Shown piece by piece: positions 37,090 through 45,725 of a stretch of 64,000 nucleotides of DNA (its first letter is position 1; each line of letters begins with the position of its first letter). This DNA is from an uncultured Clostridium sp. Lineage in GTDB: Bacteria; Bacillota; Clostridia; TANB77; CAG-508. The DNA is taken from contig CANSMW010000009.1 of assembly GCA_947648215.1 (NCBI GenBank), positions 1 through 64,000 of the forward strand, in the 5' to 3' direction. Position numbers and translations under genes: made by a program. The notes under the pieces are model-generated. The model was not told the DNA's origin, did not search any database, and saw nothing but the letters and a program-made list of their open reading frames with translations.

Positions 37090-37419
37090 TTAAAGTTTGA
37101 TTTCAATTTCAACACCAGCTGGTAATTCTAATTTCATTAGATTGTCAACTGTTTTTTGTGTTGGATACAAAATGTCGATTACTCTTTTATGTGTTCTCAT
37201 TTCAAATTGCTCTCTAGCATCTTTGTATTTATGAGGACAACGTAAAATTGTTACAACTTCTTTTTGTGTAGGTAGTGGAATAGGACCTGAAACTTTTGCT
37301 CCTGTTCTTTTAGCAGTATCTACTATCTTTTCAGCAGACTGATCTAAAACAACATGATCATAAGCTTTTAATCTTATTCTAATTTTCTCGCTTCCTACCA
37401 ATTGTTTTGTTGTTGCCAT
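37090..37419 (-). CDS. rpsJ: Ribosomal protein S10
   Basis: 109 residues, first gene of the S10 operon; [20 protein letters not shown] is the family signature. Starts with ATG after AAGGAGG. Also serves as NusE in antitermination. Confidence 0.98.
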   Translation of the reverse strand: MATTKQLVGSEKIRIRLKAYDHVVLDQSAEKIVDTAKRTGAKVSGPIPLPTQKEVVTILRCPHKYKDAREQFEMRTHKRVIDILYPTQKTVDNLMKLELPAGVEIEIKL

Positions 37420-37429
37420 AAGTATTTTC

Positions 37430-37635
37430 CCTCCTTAAAATAAAATGTACCTTGGCAAGTTTTAAACGCACCCTGGTGTTTCCTATATCACCATATAAAA
37501 ACCCCAAGTTTCCGCATGTGTTTCTTGGGATAAGTGCTTTCTTACCGCCCGGTCTAAGCCAAGACATACTCCATGGAAGTTCCCTCCACCCGTAAGGATG
37601 TAGCCACATTCCACTTCACCGCAAATCTACATGCT
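37430..37635 (-). promoter_or_regulatory. S10 operon leader with attenuator
   Basis: About 200 bases of structured, GC-richer leader. At 37503-37529 the minus strand reads CCCAAG, a 15-base loop and CTTGGG followed by GTTTTTAT, an intrinsic terminator between promoter and rpsJ. Upstream segments can form further helices. Control by L4 is inferred from other S10 operons. Confidence 0.65.
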
Positions 37636-37640
37636 TATCA

Positions 37641-37669
37641 ATTATACAACGCTTATTTCCGTATGTCAA
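37641..37669 (-). promoter_or_regulatory. Promoter of the S10 operon
   Basis: A minus-strand TTGACA (37664-37669), exact 17-base spacer and TATAAT (37641-37646): consensus in both boxes, as expected for the strongest operon of the window. Confidence 0.9.
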
Positions 37670-37859
37670 GAAAAAAATGGCAAAATCTTAAGATTTTGTC
37701 ATTTTTTTGTAACATAACATTTTATTGGTTACTTGTACCCGTTAGCACAAAGCACCATTTTAACTGAAAGTCGCTTTAAAAAATGAAATCCCTATATTCA
37801 TTGTAAGTTTCTTTTCCTTTTCCATGAAAATCCGCTCGCTTGAAAGCGCCTGCAAATTC

Positions 37860-39018
37860 CTACTGAATGTATAAGGTAACTCTAAACCCTATTTCACTAA
37901 CAGCACAGTCCAACGCCTCTTCTAGCCTAATCGCCGGGGCTTCTACCGCATCATTATCGTAAGCACGGTGGGTACACGGTTTTCCTTCAACAGCACATAC
38001 TTCACTCGTCCACTCCCAGACATTCCCCGCCAAATCAAATATATTGTTCCTAGGTGGCACACTCCCCATACCTGTATGTTTTAGGTTGTTAGAATAATCA
38101 TGCGACGGATACGGCTCACCGATTATCACTAAATCCTTCATTTCTTATTTCTATAAATTGTAATGTTGTATCCCATGCATAACTACTACATAATCGACTT
38201 ATTATCACTTCATTATTGTACATTTCTTCTGCCACTTTTTTGGCTTTATCTCTTGTAATATAATTCCATACTTGTTTATCTTTCTGTACTATTGCCTTTC
38301 CATTATTATATCCTGTCCATTCTGCTTCTTTACTTGTATTACTTGTTTTTACTTCTGTATCATAGCCTACAACGCCTACTTCATATCGTCCTATATAAAA
38401 TCCTCCATATTGTTTGATACTATCTAATTCCGTTTTCGTTCCTTGTATACATGGCATCGCTTCTACATAGTAACATAAGTCACTTGAAAAATGGACAATC
38501 TTCACACTATTTGTCTCCGCATCAATCCCACCATCAGAATAAGCTCTCGAAGGAATATATCGGTCATACTTTGTACTGCCACCACTGCCATCATCTGAGC
38601 ATGGTACCCATACAAATTCATTTCCATTTGTACTGGTTGGATTACCATCCCCATCTACACTAATATCTTTTATTACAAATCCATCGTTTTTTGTCCCTTC
38701 CACATGTATAAATCCTTTTGGCACTGGTACTCCATCTACTATTGTATACTTGTCTCCACTTGGAGTAATTGGAGTTTGTGCATCGTCACCACTATGAATA
38801 GTGCCTGTTAAAATATTTTCTGACTCATCTAGTAGTATTTTTAATTCTTCATCTTCTCTTCTTGTCGCCTCTTGGTAATTTCTTCCTGCCTCTTTCGCCA
38901 TATTCAAAATTCCTCTTTGTCCTACTGTTAGGTTTATTGTAATGCCTGCTAGAATTAACAAAATTATAATAGTTATCACGAGTGCAACCAATGTTATTCC
39001 TTTTCTTTGTTTTTTCAT
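37860..39018 (-). CDS. Prepilin-like surface protein with FGE/lectin-type domain, one +1 shift at CGG
   Basis: A 385-residue paralogue of the 15118 and 16224 genes, far from that cluster. Prepilin signal KGITLVALVITIIILL, then YTIVDGVPVPKGFIHVEGTK, YGGFYIGRYEVGVVGYD and, after the shift, GNVWEWTSE and IGFRVTLYIQ. At codon 300, AAT CGG is followed directly by TGA in zero frame; skipping C gives AAT GGT GAG CCG and the missing C-terminal domain, which the paralogues have in one frame. The variable tip is again distinct. Confidence 0.88.
38119..38121 (-). other. CGG +1 shift site in the distant FGE/lectin-like gene
   Basis: GAT AAT CGG TGA in zero frame; skipping C gives GAT AAT GGT GAG CCG. 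CGG here is followed directly by a stop. Confidence 0.9.
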
Positions 39019-39275
39019 CCTTATTTTCCCCCTTCACTTTTTCTTTTAGTATGTTCACATTTCTTTTGTTTATGACTCTAGTTTATATTAACATATATCT
39101 ACTTGTCAAGGAATTTTATATTACATTTGTATGACAGTGTAAAGTATTTCTCTATTTTTAGCAATTGCTTATTTTTATAATGTGTTTACAATTGTTTATT
39201 TAAACAATCACGTACCAAAATTATCCTCATTCATAATTTAAATACACTTTTTGTAACGAAAATAACTCTATTTTG

Positions 39276-39304
39276 TTGCCTTTTCCCTAAAGATGTAGTA
39301 TAAT
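39276..39304 (+). promoter_or_regulatory. Promoter of the 39340 gene
   Basis: TTGCCT (39276-39281), a 17-base spacer and TATAAT (39299-39304). The rest of 39019-39339 is AT-rich with no gene seen. Confidence 0.7.
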
Positions 39305-39339
39305 TGATTACATAAAAATAATAGTATAAGGAGATTCAA

Positions 39340-39570
39340 ATGAAAAAAGATTTTTCTTGTTCATGCAGTCAAATTGTATCCTATGATGAGGTGAAAAAAA
39401 TTTTAGAACAATTGGATACTTTTAAAAAAGAGGGAACACTCTCCAAACATGCAACAGCTTCTTTTGAACTTACTAAAGATTGTAAGCATAGAGAAATTGA
39501 CTGTACTTTGACTACAAACTGTTATGAGGAATTTGTAAAAATATATGAGATTTTCTTTGAGTCAAATTAA
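39340..39570 (+). CDS. Small cysteine-containing protein of unknown function
   Basis: A 76-residue soluble protein with five cysteines (CSCS near the N-terminus, then CKHREIDC and NCYEEF). Own promoter and terminator. Two amphipathic helices flank a beta-like middle. Not recognised; metal binding is possible but not shown. Confidence 0.65.
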   Translation: MKKDFSCSCSQIVSYDEVKKILEQLDTFKKEGTLSKHATASFELTKDCKHREIDCTLTTNCYEEFVKIYEIFFESN

Positions 39571-39580
39571 TCATCTACTA

Positions 39581-39612
39581 ACGTTTCCTTCTTTCTGAGG
39601 GAAACGCTTTTC
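39581..39612 (+). terminator. Terminator after the 39340 gene
   Basis: CGTTTCC and GGAAACG pair around an 11-base loop, followed by CTTTTCTTT. Confidence 0.75.
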
Positions 39613-39672
39613 TTTCTATTGATATTTTTCTATTTTCTTCATATAATATTACTATCGTGAAAGGAGATTTTT

Positions 39673-41130
39673 ATGTTTGAGAAAGAAATTGATTTATTAA
39701 AAGAGAATATTATTACTTCTACTTGTGAATTAATTAAAATTCCAAGTGTGTTATCCGATTCTTCCAACCCGTCTATGCCTTTTGGGGAAAATTGCAATAA
39801 GGCATTAGAATATATGTTGGATTTGGGAAATCGTTTGGGGTTTCGTACGAAGAATATTGATGGGTATTGTGGTTATATTGAATTTGGTGAGGGTGATGAG
39901 TTAGTTGGAATTGTTGGGCATTTAGATGTTGTTCCAGAAGGTGAAAACTGGACGTATCCTCCTTTTTCGGCAACTACTTCAGATAATAACATTTACGGTC
40001 GTGGTGCGATTGATGATAAGGGACCTGTTATGGCTAGCTTATATGCTATGAAAGTGGTCATGGATACTTGTAATATAACAAAACGTGTTCGTTTAATTTT
40101 GGGTTTAAACGAAGAAAATGATTGGAAATGTATTGCATATTATAAAAAACACGAAGAAATACCGAAATTTGGTTTTAGTCCAGATGCTGATTTTCCTTGC
40201 ATTTATGCTGAAAAAGGCTTACTAAGTGTGCATGTATCTTCTCCTAATTTAGAAGATAAAATTCAAATTATGGATGTGGATTGCAATCATAATGCCATTA
40301 ATGTTGTTCCAAAATATTGTAAAATTACATTATCGGTGGATAACTCTATTTCTTTAGACGACTGTATTCACAAGTTAGAAACGATTGTGGATTCACATCA
40401 ATTTTCTATTTCGATTGATAAAGAATCTATGAAAAAAAGCACTCTTCAAGAAAAAGCATCTTCTCAGGATTTCCATAATATCGATGCTATTTCATATCAT
40501 CTTCTTTCCATCACTTCTCATGGCGTAAGTGCTCATGCGGCTCACCCCGATTTAGGAATCAATGCCATTTCACAAGCACTTGTGGTACTTTATGAACTTT
40601 TTGAAATGTATGGAATAACAAATGATTTATTATCTTACTTTTATAAAAATTTAAACTTAGAATATAATGGAAAAAGCTTAGGAATTGATGTACAAGATGA
40701 GTCAGGTTTCCTTACTTTAAATGTAGCACAATTAAATATACAGGAATCTAACTTGGTTCTTGGTATGAATTTACGAATTCCCATTCATACTACCATTGAC
40801 TTGATAAAAGAAAACATAACGGCTTCTCTTCCCTCTTCTATGGCAGTTAGTTTTTCTGGCGAAAAGAAAGCCTTGTATCTTCCAAAAAACAATTGGCTAA
40901 TTCAAACTCTATGTGAAGTTTTCCATAAAACGACTGGGCTTGATGCCACTCCTATTGCCATTGGAGGAGCAACCTATGCAAGAGCCTTCCCAAATTTCGT
41001 ATCCTTTGGAGCAAATATGCCGGGAAATAAAGATATGTGTCATCAAATTGATGAGTTTATCTCGGTTGATAACTTAATGCTAGCAACTAAAATTTATGCA
41101 AATGCCATTTATGAGCTTTGTAAAAGGTAG
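39673..41130 (+). CDS. pepV: M20 family dipeptidase, PepV type
   Basis: A metal-dependent dipeptidase of 485 residues that trims short peptides in the cytosol. Zinc-site motifs are visible: GHLDVVPEG (about 82) and YGRGAIDDKGP (about 112), then LNEENDWKC with the catalytic glutamate, and the HQIDEFI segment near the C-terminus. A lid domain lies at about 190-370. Start has AAAGGAG. It stands alone. All CGG triplets in the gene are out of frame. Confidence 0.93.
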   Translation: MFEKEIDLLKENIITSTCELIKIPSVLSDSSNPSMPFGENCNKALEYMLDLGNRLGFRTKNIDGYCGYIEFGEGDELVGIVGHLDVVPEGENWTYPPFSATTSDNNIYGRGAIDDKGPVMASLYAMKVVMDTCNITKRVRLILGLNEENDWKCIAYYKKHEEIPKFGFSPDADFPCIYAEKGLLSVHVSSPNLEDKIQIMDVDCNHNAINVVPKYCKITLSVDNSISLDDCIHKLETIVDSHQFSISIDKESMKKSTLQEKASSQDFHNIDAISYHLLSITSHGVSAHAAHPDLGINAISQALVVLYELFEMYGITNDLLSYFYKNLNLEYNGKSLGIDVQDESGFLTLNVAQLNIQESNLVLGMNLRIPIHTTIDLIKENITASLPSSMAVSFSGEKKALYLPKNNWLIQTLCEVFHKTTGLDATPIAIGGATYARAFPNFVSFGANMPGNKDMCHQIDEFISVDNLMLATKIYANAIYELCKR

Positions 41131-41156
41131 AATGTTTTTCTCCATTCTGCCTTTTA

Positions 41157-41633
41157 CTAATCTACTAAATCTTCTAATAATATTTTTCTTATTCTGTCAA
41201 TATCAGGAAAAATCAAATTAATTCCATTTTCTTTTAATCTAAAGATTTTCTTTACTTTTTCTGTAATCATACGTCTTGTTTCAGAAGGAACTTGTAGAGC
41301 TTGTCCATTTACTGTATCAATATGGTCAATGTATTTTGAAGTAATAGGGAACATATTTTGTATTAAAAATGCATGCTCTCGACCTCTATAATTTCCAATT
41401 ACAATTGTATCACATTTCTTATATTTACTTATTTTGTTTTCAATAATAGTTTTATATTTTTCTATTTTACTACTCATCGGAATAAACCACATTACTTTAT
41501 CATCATTCATTTGTAAACAAAAATAATTTGGTCTTGTCGAATTTCCTTCATGATTTTTCATTAATTTTTCATCGTTTACAAATTCAAAATAACTTTCTTT
41601 AATATGATATACATAGCCTTGTTTTATTTCCAT
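41157..41633 (-). CDS. Probable type III toxin-antitoxin endoribonuclease (ToxN/CptN-like)
   Basis: A 158-residue protein: YVYHIKESYFEFVNDEKLM, then RPNYF, WFIPMSS, and a FLIQNMFPIT segment near residue 95. This pattern and length resemble ToxN/CptN-type RNases that are neutralised by a repeat RNA. The context is the stronger evidence: a promoter, two 50-base tandem repeats and a terminator hairpin lie directly upstream in the order typical of type III loci. The ribosome site is AGGGG. A plain unknown orphan next to a chance repeat is the alternative. Confidence 0.72.
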   Translation of the reverse strand: MEIKQGYVYHIKESYFEFVNDEKLMKNHEGNSTRPNYFCLQMNDDKVMWFIPMSSKIEKYKTIIENKISKYKKCDTIVIGNYRGREHAFLIQNMFPITSKYIDHIDTVNGQALQVPSETRRMITEKVKKIFRLKENGINLIFPDIDRIRKILLEDLVD

Positions 41634-41652
41634 TTATACACCCCTAAAACAA

Positions 41653-41682
41653 GTCCTTTGTTCTTGATATAGAACAAAGGAC
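41653..41682 (-). terminator. Terminator between antitoxin RNA and toxin
   Basis: GTCCTTTGTTCT and AGAACAAAGGAC form a perfect 12-bp stem around a 6-base loop, followed on the minus strand by TTGTTTT. In type III loci such a hairpin limits toxin mRNA relative to antitoxin RNA. Confidence 0.85.
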
Positions 41683-41695
41683 CACTAAATTTACA

Positions 41696-41791
41696 AAATG
41701 ATATGATTTATTACTCGCACCAATCACAAGCGAGAACATTTGACGAAATGATATGATTTATTACTCGCACCAATCACAAGCGAGAACATTT
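41696..41791 (-). ncRNA. Tandem-repeat antitoxin RNA of a type III system
   Basis: Two copies of a 46-base identical core (41696-41741 and 41746-41791) repeat with a 50-base period. On the transcribed minus strand each unit holds CTCGC ... GCGAG, which can form a short stem of the pseudoknot type seen in ToxI-like antitoxins. Only two repeats are present, at the low end for such loci. Confidence 0.72.
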
Positions 41792-41804
41792 ACTTTCTAT
41801 ATTT

Positions 41805-41834
41805 ATTATACATTCCTTTTACTTTAAAAGTCAA
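41805..41834 (-). promoter_or_regulatory. Promoter of the type III locus
   Basis: A minus-strand TTGACT (41829-41834), an 18-base spacer and TATAAT (41805-41810), just before the first repeat. Confidence 0.75.
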
Positions 41835-41902
41835 GTGCTTTTATACAATAAATATATTATATTTTATGCAATTCTTTTAAAAATATTAATTTCTAGCAAC
41901 AA

Positions 41903-41925
41903 AAAATGACCCCAAGGGTCATTTT
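41903..41925 (-). terminator. Terminator after spoVG
   Basis: AAAATGACCC and GGGTCATTTT pair around a 3-base loop. Confidence 0.85.
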
Positions 41926-41938
41926 CTTGTTTACTATA

Positions 41939-42220
41939 TTATTCTGCTGAATCTTCTGCTACTTCAGCATCTGGAGCATCATAAGCTTCTAAGATAGCTG
42001 CTTGGATTTTCTCTCTTGTTTCAGCATTGATTGGATGAGCTATATCTTTGAAATCTCCGTTTGGAGTTTTTCTGCTTGGCATAGCTATAAATAATCCATT
42101 TTGGCTTTCGATAACTTTGATATCGTGTATTACGAATTCATTATCGAATGTTACAGAAGCAACAGCTTTCATTCTGTTCTCTGAATTTACTTTTCTTAAA
42201 CGTACATCTGTAATTTGCAT
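41939..42220 (-). CDS. spoVG: SpoVG regulator
   Basis: A 93-residue nucleic-acid-binding regulator of sporulation and cell-surface functions. [11 protein letters not shown] and [20 protein letters not shown] are diagnostic. The ATG at 42220 with GAGGTG matches the family start. A sigma-H-type promoter lies just upstream, as for spoVG in Bacillus. Confidence 0.97.
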   Translation of the reverse strand: MQITDVRLRKVNSENRMKAVASVTFDNEFVIHDIKVIESQNGLFIAMPSRKTPNGDFKDIAHPINAETREKIQAAILEAYDAPDAEVAEDSAE

Positions 42221-42285
42221 ATTGCGCACCTCTTTCTCATGTTTTATATTTGTACATAAAGTTGTACTTTCTATGTACAAATATA

Positions 42286-42314
42286 TTATTCGTCAAAAAT
42301 AGCTTTTTTCCTTC
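42286..42314 (-). promoter_or_regulatory. Sigma-H-type promoter of spoVG
   Basis: On the minus strand GAAGGAAAA (42306-42314), 11 bases, then GACGAATAA (42286-42294). This matches the sigma-H consensus RNAGGAWWW, 11-12 bases, RNNGAATWW at every position. Confidence 0.82.
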
Positions 42315-42497
42315 TTGTTTTTGCAAAAAAGAAAAACTTTTTTACGAAATTGTTCCTTTTCTTTTATAGGATACATATTTTTAACACTTTTTATACATAA
42401 TACATAAAATAATATTGAAAAAAAAACGGTTACAGTATATAATTGTTTTGTTGTAAATTATATACTATGATTTGTAAAATAAAAGGGGCGAAAAATC

Positions 42498-43883
42498 TTG
42501 GCAAATATTGATAATATAAAAAAATATAAACACGTACATATGCTTGGTATTGGTGGAGTTAGCATGAGTGGCATCGCGGAAATTTTACATCGTTTTGGTT
42601 TTACGGTTACTGGTTCTGATGCAAACGATTCTTCTATTATTCGCAAATTACAAAAAAATGGCATCCCAGTTACCATTGGGCATGATTTTGATCATTTAAA
42701 AAAAGCGGATGCGGTTGTGTATACTGCTGCGATTAAACAAGATGACCCTGAAATGGTTGTTGCTAAACAACAAGGTATTCCTATGATTGAGCGTTGTGAT
42801 TTTTTAGGAGAATTGACCAAATCGTTTTCCAATACAATTGGCGTTTCTGGTACTCATGGTAAAACCACTACTACTTCTATGGTTTCCGTTTGCTTTTTAA
42901 AGGCAGGGCTTGACCCTAATATTCAAGTTGGTGGTATTGTAAAACAAATTGATGGCAATTACCGTGTAGGAAATAGCGATTATTTTATTATTGAAGCTTG
43001 TGAATATGTAGAAAGTTTTCTAAAATTTCGACCAAAGGCAGAAGTTATTTTGAATATTGATAATGATCATTTGGATTATTTTAAAACCTTTGAAAACATT
43101 AAAAATGCTTTTGTAAAATATGTAAAATTATTGCCAGATGACGGTTTTTTGGTGTTAAATGCAGATGATAAAAATTGTCTCGATTTAACTAAGTACACTA
43201 AGGCTTCTTATACAACATATGGTATTGAAAACAAAGATGCGATTTTTACCGCTCGCCAAATTGAATTCGATGATAATGGGTTTGCGAAATTTGATGTATA
43301 CAAAAATAACGAATTGTTTGAACATATTGAATTATCGGTCGCTGGCATGCATAATGTGTTAAATGCTCTTGCTTGTATTAGCTTATGTGACCATTATGGA
43401 ATTTCTAGTAGAACAATGAAAGAGGCCCTAAAAGAATTTACTGGAGCTGGTAGACGTTTGGAATATAAAGGTAGCTTCCACGATATTTCGGTTTTTGATG
43501 ATTATGCTCATCATCCTACCGAAATAAAAGCAACTTGTCATGCTTTAAACAATAAGAAATTTCATGAATCATGGGTTATCTTTCAACCTCATACCTATAG
43601 TAGAACGAAAAACCTATTAGATGATTTTGTAAGTGCCCTTAGTGAATTTGACCATATTATTGTTGCTGATATTTATGCAGCACGTGAAGCAGATACTTAT
43701 GGTGTTTCTTCAAAAGACATCGTAGACCGTATTAACTCCGTAAGAAGCTCAAACCATTGTGAATATATTTCGGATTTTAAGGATATTGTTTCCTATGTAA
43801 AAACACATGCCAAACCACATGATATTATTCTAACCCTAGGTGCAGGAAACGTAACCGATATTGGTCCAATGATACTAGAATAG
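42498..43883 (+). CDS. murC: UDP-N-acetylmuramate-L-alanine ligase
   Basis: Adds L-alanine to UDP-MurNAc in peptidoglycan synthesis. The 461 residues show the N-terminal Rossmann motif GIGGVSMSGIAE, the ATP loop GTHGKTTT near 115, and DDYAHHPTEI near 335. The start is TTG after AGGGGCG; no ATG comes early enough. Single gene with its own terminator; all CGG triplets are out of frame. Confidence 0.96.
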   Translation: MANIDNIKKYKHVHMLGIGGVSMSGIAEILHRFGFTVTGSDANDSSIIRKLQKNGIPVTIGHDFDHLKKADAVVYTAAIKQDDPEMVVAKQQGIPMIERCDFLGELTKSFSNTIGVSGTHGKTTTTSMVSVCFLKAGLDPNIQVGGIVKQIDGNYRVGNSDYFIIEACEYVESFLKFRPKAEVILNIDNDHLDYFKTFENIKNAFVKYVKLLPDDGFLVLNADDKNCLDLTKYTKASYTTYGIENKDAIFTARQIEFDDNGFAKFDVYKNNELFEHIELSVAGMHNVLNALACISLCDHYGISSRTMKEALKEFTGAGRRLEYKGSFHDISVFDDYAHHPTEIKATCHALNNKKFHESWVIFQPHTYSRTKNLLDDFVSALSEFDHIIVADIYAAREADTYGVSSKDIVDRINSVRSSNHCEYISDFKDIVSYVKTHAKPHDIILTLGAGNVTDIGPMILE

Positions 43884-43884
43884 T

Positions 43885-43923
43885 AAAAAGCGAGCTGGGC
43901 ATAATGCCTGAGTCTCGCTTTTC
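43885..43923 (+). terminator. Terminator after murC
   Basis: AAAAAGCGAG pairs with CTCGCTTTT (9 bp) around an inner GGGCATAATGCC hairpin. Confidence 0.75.
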
Positions 43924-43930
43924 TTTTGAC

Positions 43931-44341
43931 TTACCAGAAACAATGCCCCTCTTGTTGGTGATACGCTATTGTCATCTCCTCATTTGTCGGTTCTTGCCAT
44001 TTTCTACAACGAAGAACGCAAAATTCCTCATTGTTATAAATCCCCACCCGTATATCTGGATGTGCAGCTACTCTAAAACTGAATATCTGCTTTGATTTTT
44101 TCTGCTGAAAAATGAAAAAGTATTCCTTTCCATCATCAATTTTTTTCTTAGAAGCTGGCAAAAAAAGGGGCTCGCCATATACGCTAATATCAATCGGTGT
44201 ACATTGTATGGCATCTTCTGTTTCATTTCGTGTTACCGTGTAACACTGTTTGGCGTTATTCCGAAAAACTGGAATGCACTTTTCCACTTTTCCAGTTTTC
44301 TTCACTTGACCAATCATTCCATATAAAAATCCTACTTCCAT
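43931..44341 (-). CDS. Uncharacterised 136-residue protein
   Basis: Not recognised. Predicted mostly beta (GEPLFLPASKK, EYFFIFQQKKSKQIFSFRV), soluble. It faces murC and lies beyond spoIVB with no sign of cotranscription. Contains an in-frame CGG (44048-44050) in HPDIRVGIYNN. Skipping C would replace the last 38 residues by 26 others; the zero-frame tail looks more protein-like, so in-frame reading is favoured. Confidence 0.6.
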   Translation of the reverse strand: MEVGFLYGMIGQVKKTGKVEKCIPVFRNNAKQCYTVTRNETEDAIQCTPIDISVYGEPLFLPASKKKIDDGKEYFFIFQQKKSKQIFSFRVAAHPDIRVGIYNNEEFCVLRCRKWQEPTNEEMTIAYHQQEGHCFW

Positions 44342-44426
44342 ATGGTTTCCTCCTATAAGTCTTTCAGTTAGTACAATAAGTTACATAATGCATTATACCT
44401 TATTATCAACTACTTTGTCAACCGTT

Positions 44427-45660
44427 CTATTGTACCTCCCTAGCCTGTTTTATCATTAAATCGGCAAATACGGCGTAGCCGGTTTGTGGGTCTCCTACTA
44501 GTACGTGGGTTAGAGCTCCTATTACTTTATCGTTTTGGATGATAGGGCTTCCACTCATTCCTTGTATAATTCCTCCTGTTTTTTCTAATAATTCCTTATC
44601 GGTTACTTTAATTAACATGCTTTTGTTGTTTTCGTTGTTGTTTCGATAGATTTTTTGAATTTCGATTTCATAGGCTTGTTTTTTGCCATCTTCTAGCATA
44701 CATAAAATTGCTGCTTTTCCTTCTTTTATTTCCTCTCTTGAGGCTACTTCCATGGCATCTTCTACATTAATATTAAGAATTCCTGTATTATTAAGAGTTC
44801 CGAAAATACCAAATTCTGTGTTTTTGGATACCCTACCAATGACACTACTATTTTCAATAGAGCCTTGTATTTTTCCTGGATTACCTTTTTTTCCTTTGGT
44901 AATGGAAATAATTTTTGTGGTTACAAAATCTCCTTTTGCAATTTCAATTAGGCTACCAGTATCTACATCTTGAATGCCATGACCTAAAGCAGCAAACGTT
45001 TTGGTTTCTGGCTCATAAAAGCTAACCGTTCCTACTCCGGCTGCAGCATCTCGTACCCATAGTCCTAATTTATAATGATTATCAGTGCCTTTAGCTGGTA
45101 TCATCGTAGTTTGCAAAGTGTCTTCTCCTTTTATATATTGTACGATCACTTCTTTTCCTCCCGATGCATTTACTTCATTAATTAGGTCTGCTGTACAAGT
45201 AACGGTATTTTCATTGATTGCTATAATTCGGTCCCCTTCTTGAATTCCGCTATTTTCATATGGCTTATAGGTTACATGGTCATTTCCCTCTATTTCTCCC
45301 ATGCCTACTACTAATACACCGACTTGTATAGAGTTTTAACCCAACTACATTTCCAAGTGGTACCACATAACTTTTAGGAATCACATTGACACTAATTTCT
45401 TTTAAGGGAATGGCTCCAAATAGGTTTAAGGTATAGTCTTTTCTCCCTATTTTTTCGTTATTTTCCGATAAGTTACTAGAAGCTTGAACCACCTCATAAT
45501 TTTCTTCTCTTTTGGTTATATTAATACCAAGTAATGTTTTTAAATGATATTCTTCTCCTTGAAATAGCATAATATTTTTGGGAATGGATGTAATATTACA
45601 TGTATATAAGAATAACAATAATAAAAAACTAACAATAAATATTTTTCTAAAATGTTTCAT
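44427..45660 (-). CDS. spoIVB: SpoIVB serine peptidase, one +1 shift at CGG
   Basis: The forespore-secreted S55 protease that triggers SigK processing. About 410 residues after correction: N-terminal membrane anchor (IFIVSFLLLLFLYTC), PDZ domain (IQEGDRIIAINENTV) and the catalytic GMSGSPIIQNDKVIGA motif. The two halves are in different frames; at codon 114, AGT CGG TGT is read as AGT GGT GTA, giving LYTSGVLVVGMGEIEG, which opens the SpoIVB PDZ region. Start taken at 45660 with GAGGG. It lies at the end of the Tad-like operon, not beside spo0A. Confidence 0.93.
45319..45321 (-). other. CGG +1 shift site in spoIVB
   Basis: ACA AGT CGG TGT in zero frame; skipping C gives AGT GGT GTA TTA GTA GTA GGC. 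Zero frame ends 14 codons on. Confidence 0.9.
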
Positions 45661-45725
45661 TTTTACCCTCGCATTTTTAATATTTATTATTAGTCTTTCC
45701 ATATTTTTTAAATTTCAAACATAAA

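Noticed and set aside
37441-37640. tRNA or other stable RNA in the GC-richer stretch before rpsJ
   Set aside because: No cloverleaf or TTCGA arm could be drawn; position, promoter and terminator hairpin fit an operon leader.
41696-41791. CRISPR array
   Set aside because: Only two direct repeats, 46 bases long with 4-base spacing, and no cas genes; the toxin-antitoxin layout explains them.
44048-44050. A fifteenth shift site in the 43931 gene
   Set aside because: The zero-frame tail is longer and more protein-like than the shifted one, and there is no homologue to decide; kept as an exception rather than counted.
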